From assembly GCA_963576565.1 (NCBI GenBank), contig OY755039.1:142111369-142175368 (forward strand): a DNA stretch of 64,000 nucleotides, in the 5' to 3' direction. The notes beneath the pieces are model-generated. The model saw nothing but the letters and a program-made list of their open reading frames with translations. It was not told the origin of the DNA and made no database searches. The position numbers and the translations under genes are program-made. This DNA is from Aspidapion aeneum. Its lineage: Eukaryota > Arthropoda > Insecta > Coleoptera > Brentidae. Shown here in pieces: positions 53,801 to 56,800 of the stretch (position 1 is its first letter; the number at the start of each line of letters is the position of its first letter).

Positions 53801-56800
53801 AGTCTAGATTTTGATTTAAATTGGAAAACCATTAAAAAATTCATTCCTCTGGTACTCATCCCATCAATTTTTATGCAATAATTCCTAAAATTTGGGAAAA
53901 TAAATGTTTCTTAGCTTACACCTAATTAGTTACATAAATTTTAAAAAACAAAATTATTTACTGTGCTGTACTGTATTAAAAGGCAATGACCAAAAATGAT
54001 ATCCATATAGCCCACTTTTGGTAGAATCATCCATATGTACTCACGTTTTGAATTAGGGTAAGGTAAAAATTAAGGTTAAGTTTTGGTAATGACATTCGAT
54101 CAGTGTCGCCCTCTATGTTCCTATATGCAAAATATAAAAGACAGCCCTCGTAGTGTAGAACTCTTTATCTTTAATAACTTACTTAATATTAATACTTAAG
54201 CTGTCGAGATCATAAGAATAGTCTTTTAGGAAAGCCACAATGTAATCTCGTATAACAAAATCCAACAGCTGTTGGAGTAAACTATCTACAGTTCTACCGA
54301 AAACTTGGGGCAGTATAGGTTGAAGGTTTTTGGAGTCCTGTGTGCTGTCATAATCTTTCTAAAAAAAATTAAATTAAAAAGTCAGTTTACACACTATATA
54401 ACGAAGTTCTTAGAAGGAACTTTGTTATATAGTGACCTTAAGGATACAGGGTGTCCCAGATAAAAGTAACTATATGGAGATCTCGAAAACGGTACAGGGT
54501 GTCTCATTATATTTTTTCCCGCCCTTAATAATTGATGTAGGAATATAAAAGAAATTGTGTTCGAATTCGCGAAATTTTTACTTTTAAATTGCATCTTGAC
54601 TTTATTCCTGATGCTAACCGTCTCTGACAGGCGCTCAAATTTATAGTTTTTGTAAATTGGATGCTCCTTATATTATTTAATTAATAGATTAGGCTTGGAA
54701 TATACTTTCCAAAAATACCCCATATGTCGCAGTTTTGATAAATAGTTTCTGAAATATTAGCAATAAATTTTTAAATGATAAAAAAATTACATTACCACTA
54801 TTGTGTTAATTTCAGTGTCCTTATTTCGAACTATGTTAGTCCTCATGTATAAACAGTGACAATGACAACTATTTTTTTTTAATGACGCTCAAAATCGCAA
54901 CCGATAACAAGAGCGGTACTGTTATAATTGCTAATATCTCAGAAACTATGGCTCTATACTACGGCATATCGGGTATTTTTGGAAAATATGTTCCAAGCCT
55001 AATCTATTAATTAAATAATATAAGGAGCATCCAATTTACAAAAACTATAAATTTGAGCTCCTGTCAAATATGGTAAGCATCAGGAATAAAGTCAAGATGC
55101 AATTTAATTCCTATATCAATTTTTAATGGTCTAAAAGAGTGGGAAAAAATATAATGAGACACCCTGTACCGTTTTCGAGATCTTCATGTACAAGATACAA
55201 TTTTGTTTAAATGAGAAAAAAGTTGCGCTATTCCAAGCCCAATCAAATGCTGTATCGAGATTAAAAATATCTACAGGGGTATTCAAAATATCTAAAAAAA
55301 ATTAACCGAACCGAAGTTTCTTTTTTCGAAAAATTGAAATATGTCCTTTATTTTGAAAATTATTTTTATAGAATTTAGTAGTTAGTACCCAACGTTGTTA
55401 TTTCTTATGGCCGCCATATTGAATTTATACTCCATTAAAAAGAGCATAAAAAAGACCATTTCAACCATATATAACTAGCCTGTCATTGGATTATGGAAAA
55501 TATGAATTTATTTAAAAAGTTGACTGTGAAACAAATGTTGCCATTGTGTTGGATTTGAGAAGGGTAATGTAGTAATTACCCACCCCCTTAGAAAAAGAAT
55601 ATTCAGATTTTGTTAATAATAAATAAAGGGCAAGCAGGAGAATTACCCCCTCCCTAGAAAATACTCTGCCAATATATGGGCCCCTAAGCTCACACTAGGT
55701 ACTATAGTTATAGTGTACGTGTGAGCTAATATAACTAAAAACTGAAATATATTTTATTCAACTCCACACTAAATTACCTTTTATTTGATACCACACAAGC
55801 CATGTTTTGACTTAAACTTAAATTTTTGAAATCCACCCCCACCCTTAAAAAAAAACAAAAACTAAAATGTATGTTGTTGAACTCCGGGCTTAATTACCTT
55901 TCGTTTGAGCACACATGCCATATTTTCACTTAAACTCTAATTTTTGAAATATACCCCCACCCTTTTTTTAAAATAAATTAAAATGTATTTTGTTTAACTC
56001 CAGACTCAATTACCTTTCGTTTGATATCACACACGCCATATCTTCACAAAAACTCTAATTTTTGAAATCTATCCCCACCCTTTTATTTGGTTTGTGTTCG
56101 GTGGATTTTGTTCATTTTTAAATGGGACCTTCTCGACCCAAGACCCAGTCTAGGTACCAAATTTCATTGAAATCGGCCAAGCGGTTTTTGAGTTATGCGC
56201 GTTGGTCGTTACAGACAGACATACAGACAGACAGACAGACAGACATACAGACAGACAGACAGACAGACAGACATACAGACAGACAGACGGCGCCACAAAA
56301 AAGTTTCAAAATCATCTGAAACGCAAAGATATATAAAAAATTTTGAAATCAGAGCAACTTTTTTTTTCCCGAAAAAATTAGGATTACCATAGCTCACACT
56401 ACTATAGTATAGTATATGTGTGAGCTAATACTATAGTATAGTATATGTGTGAGCTAAAAAAGTATATTACAAATAATGTTTTTGTTGACTATTACCTCCC
56501 CCCTCGCCTCCCCCTAGATCTTCGCCCAGACCCGCGCTTGTGTGTTTGTTGTCATACCTACATAACTCTTTGGCAAAATTTTGGAAAATATTCACTACCT
56601 ACCTACCCATAAAAAGGATGAAAAATTCCAAATTTCAAATTGGTCTGTAGTTTTTTTTTTTTTAATAAATTTTGATTTTCAAAAAATCTGCCAGCTTGGC
56701 TCAAACATTAGCAAAAAAGTAGTTTTTAATGAATATAATATATATATTTATATATTTTTTTTACAATTGTTTTAACAAGATCCGCACCAAAATTCAGGAT

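Noticed and set aside
56195..56397. ORFs rich in Thr-Asp-Arg-Gln or Cys-Leu-Ser-Val
   Set aside because: They translate the (ACAG)n microsatellite of a repeat element.
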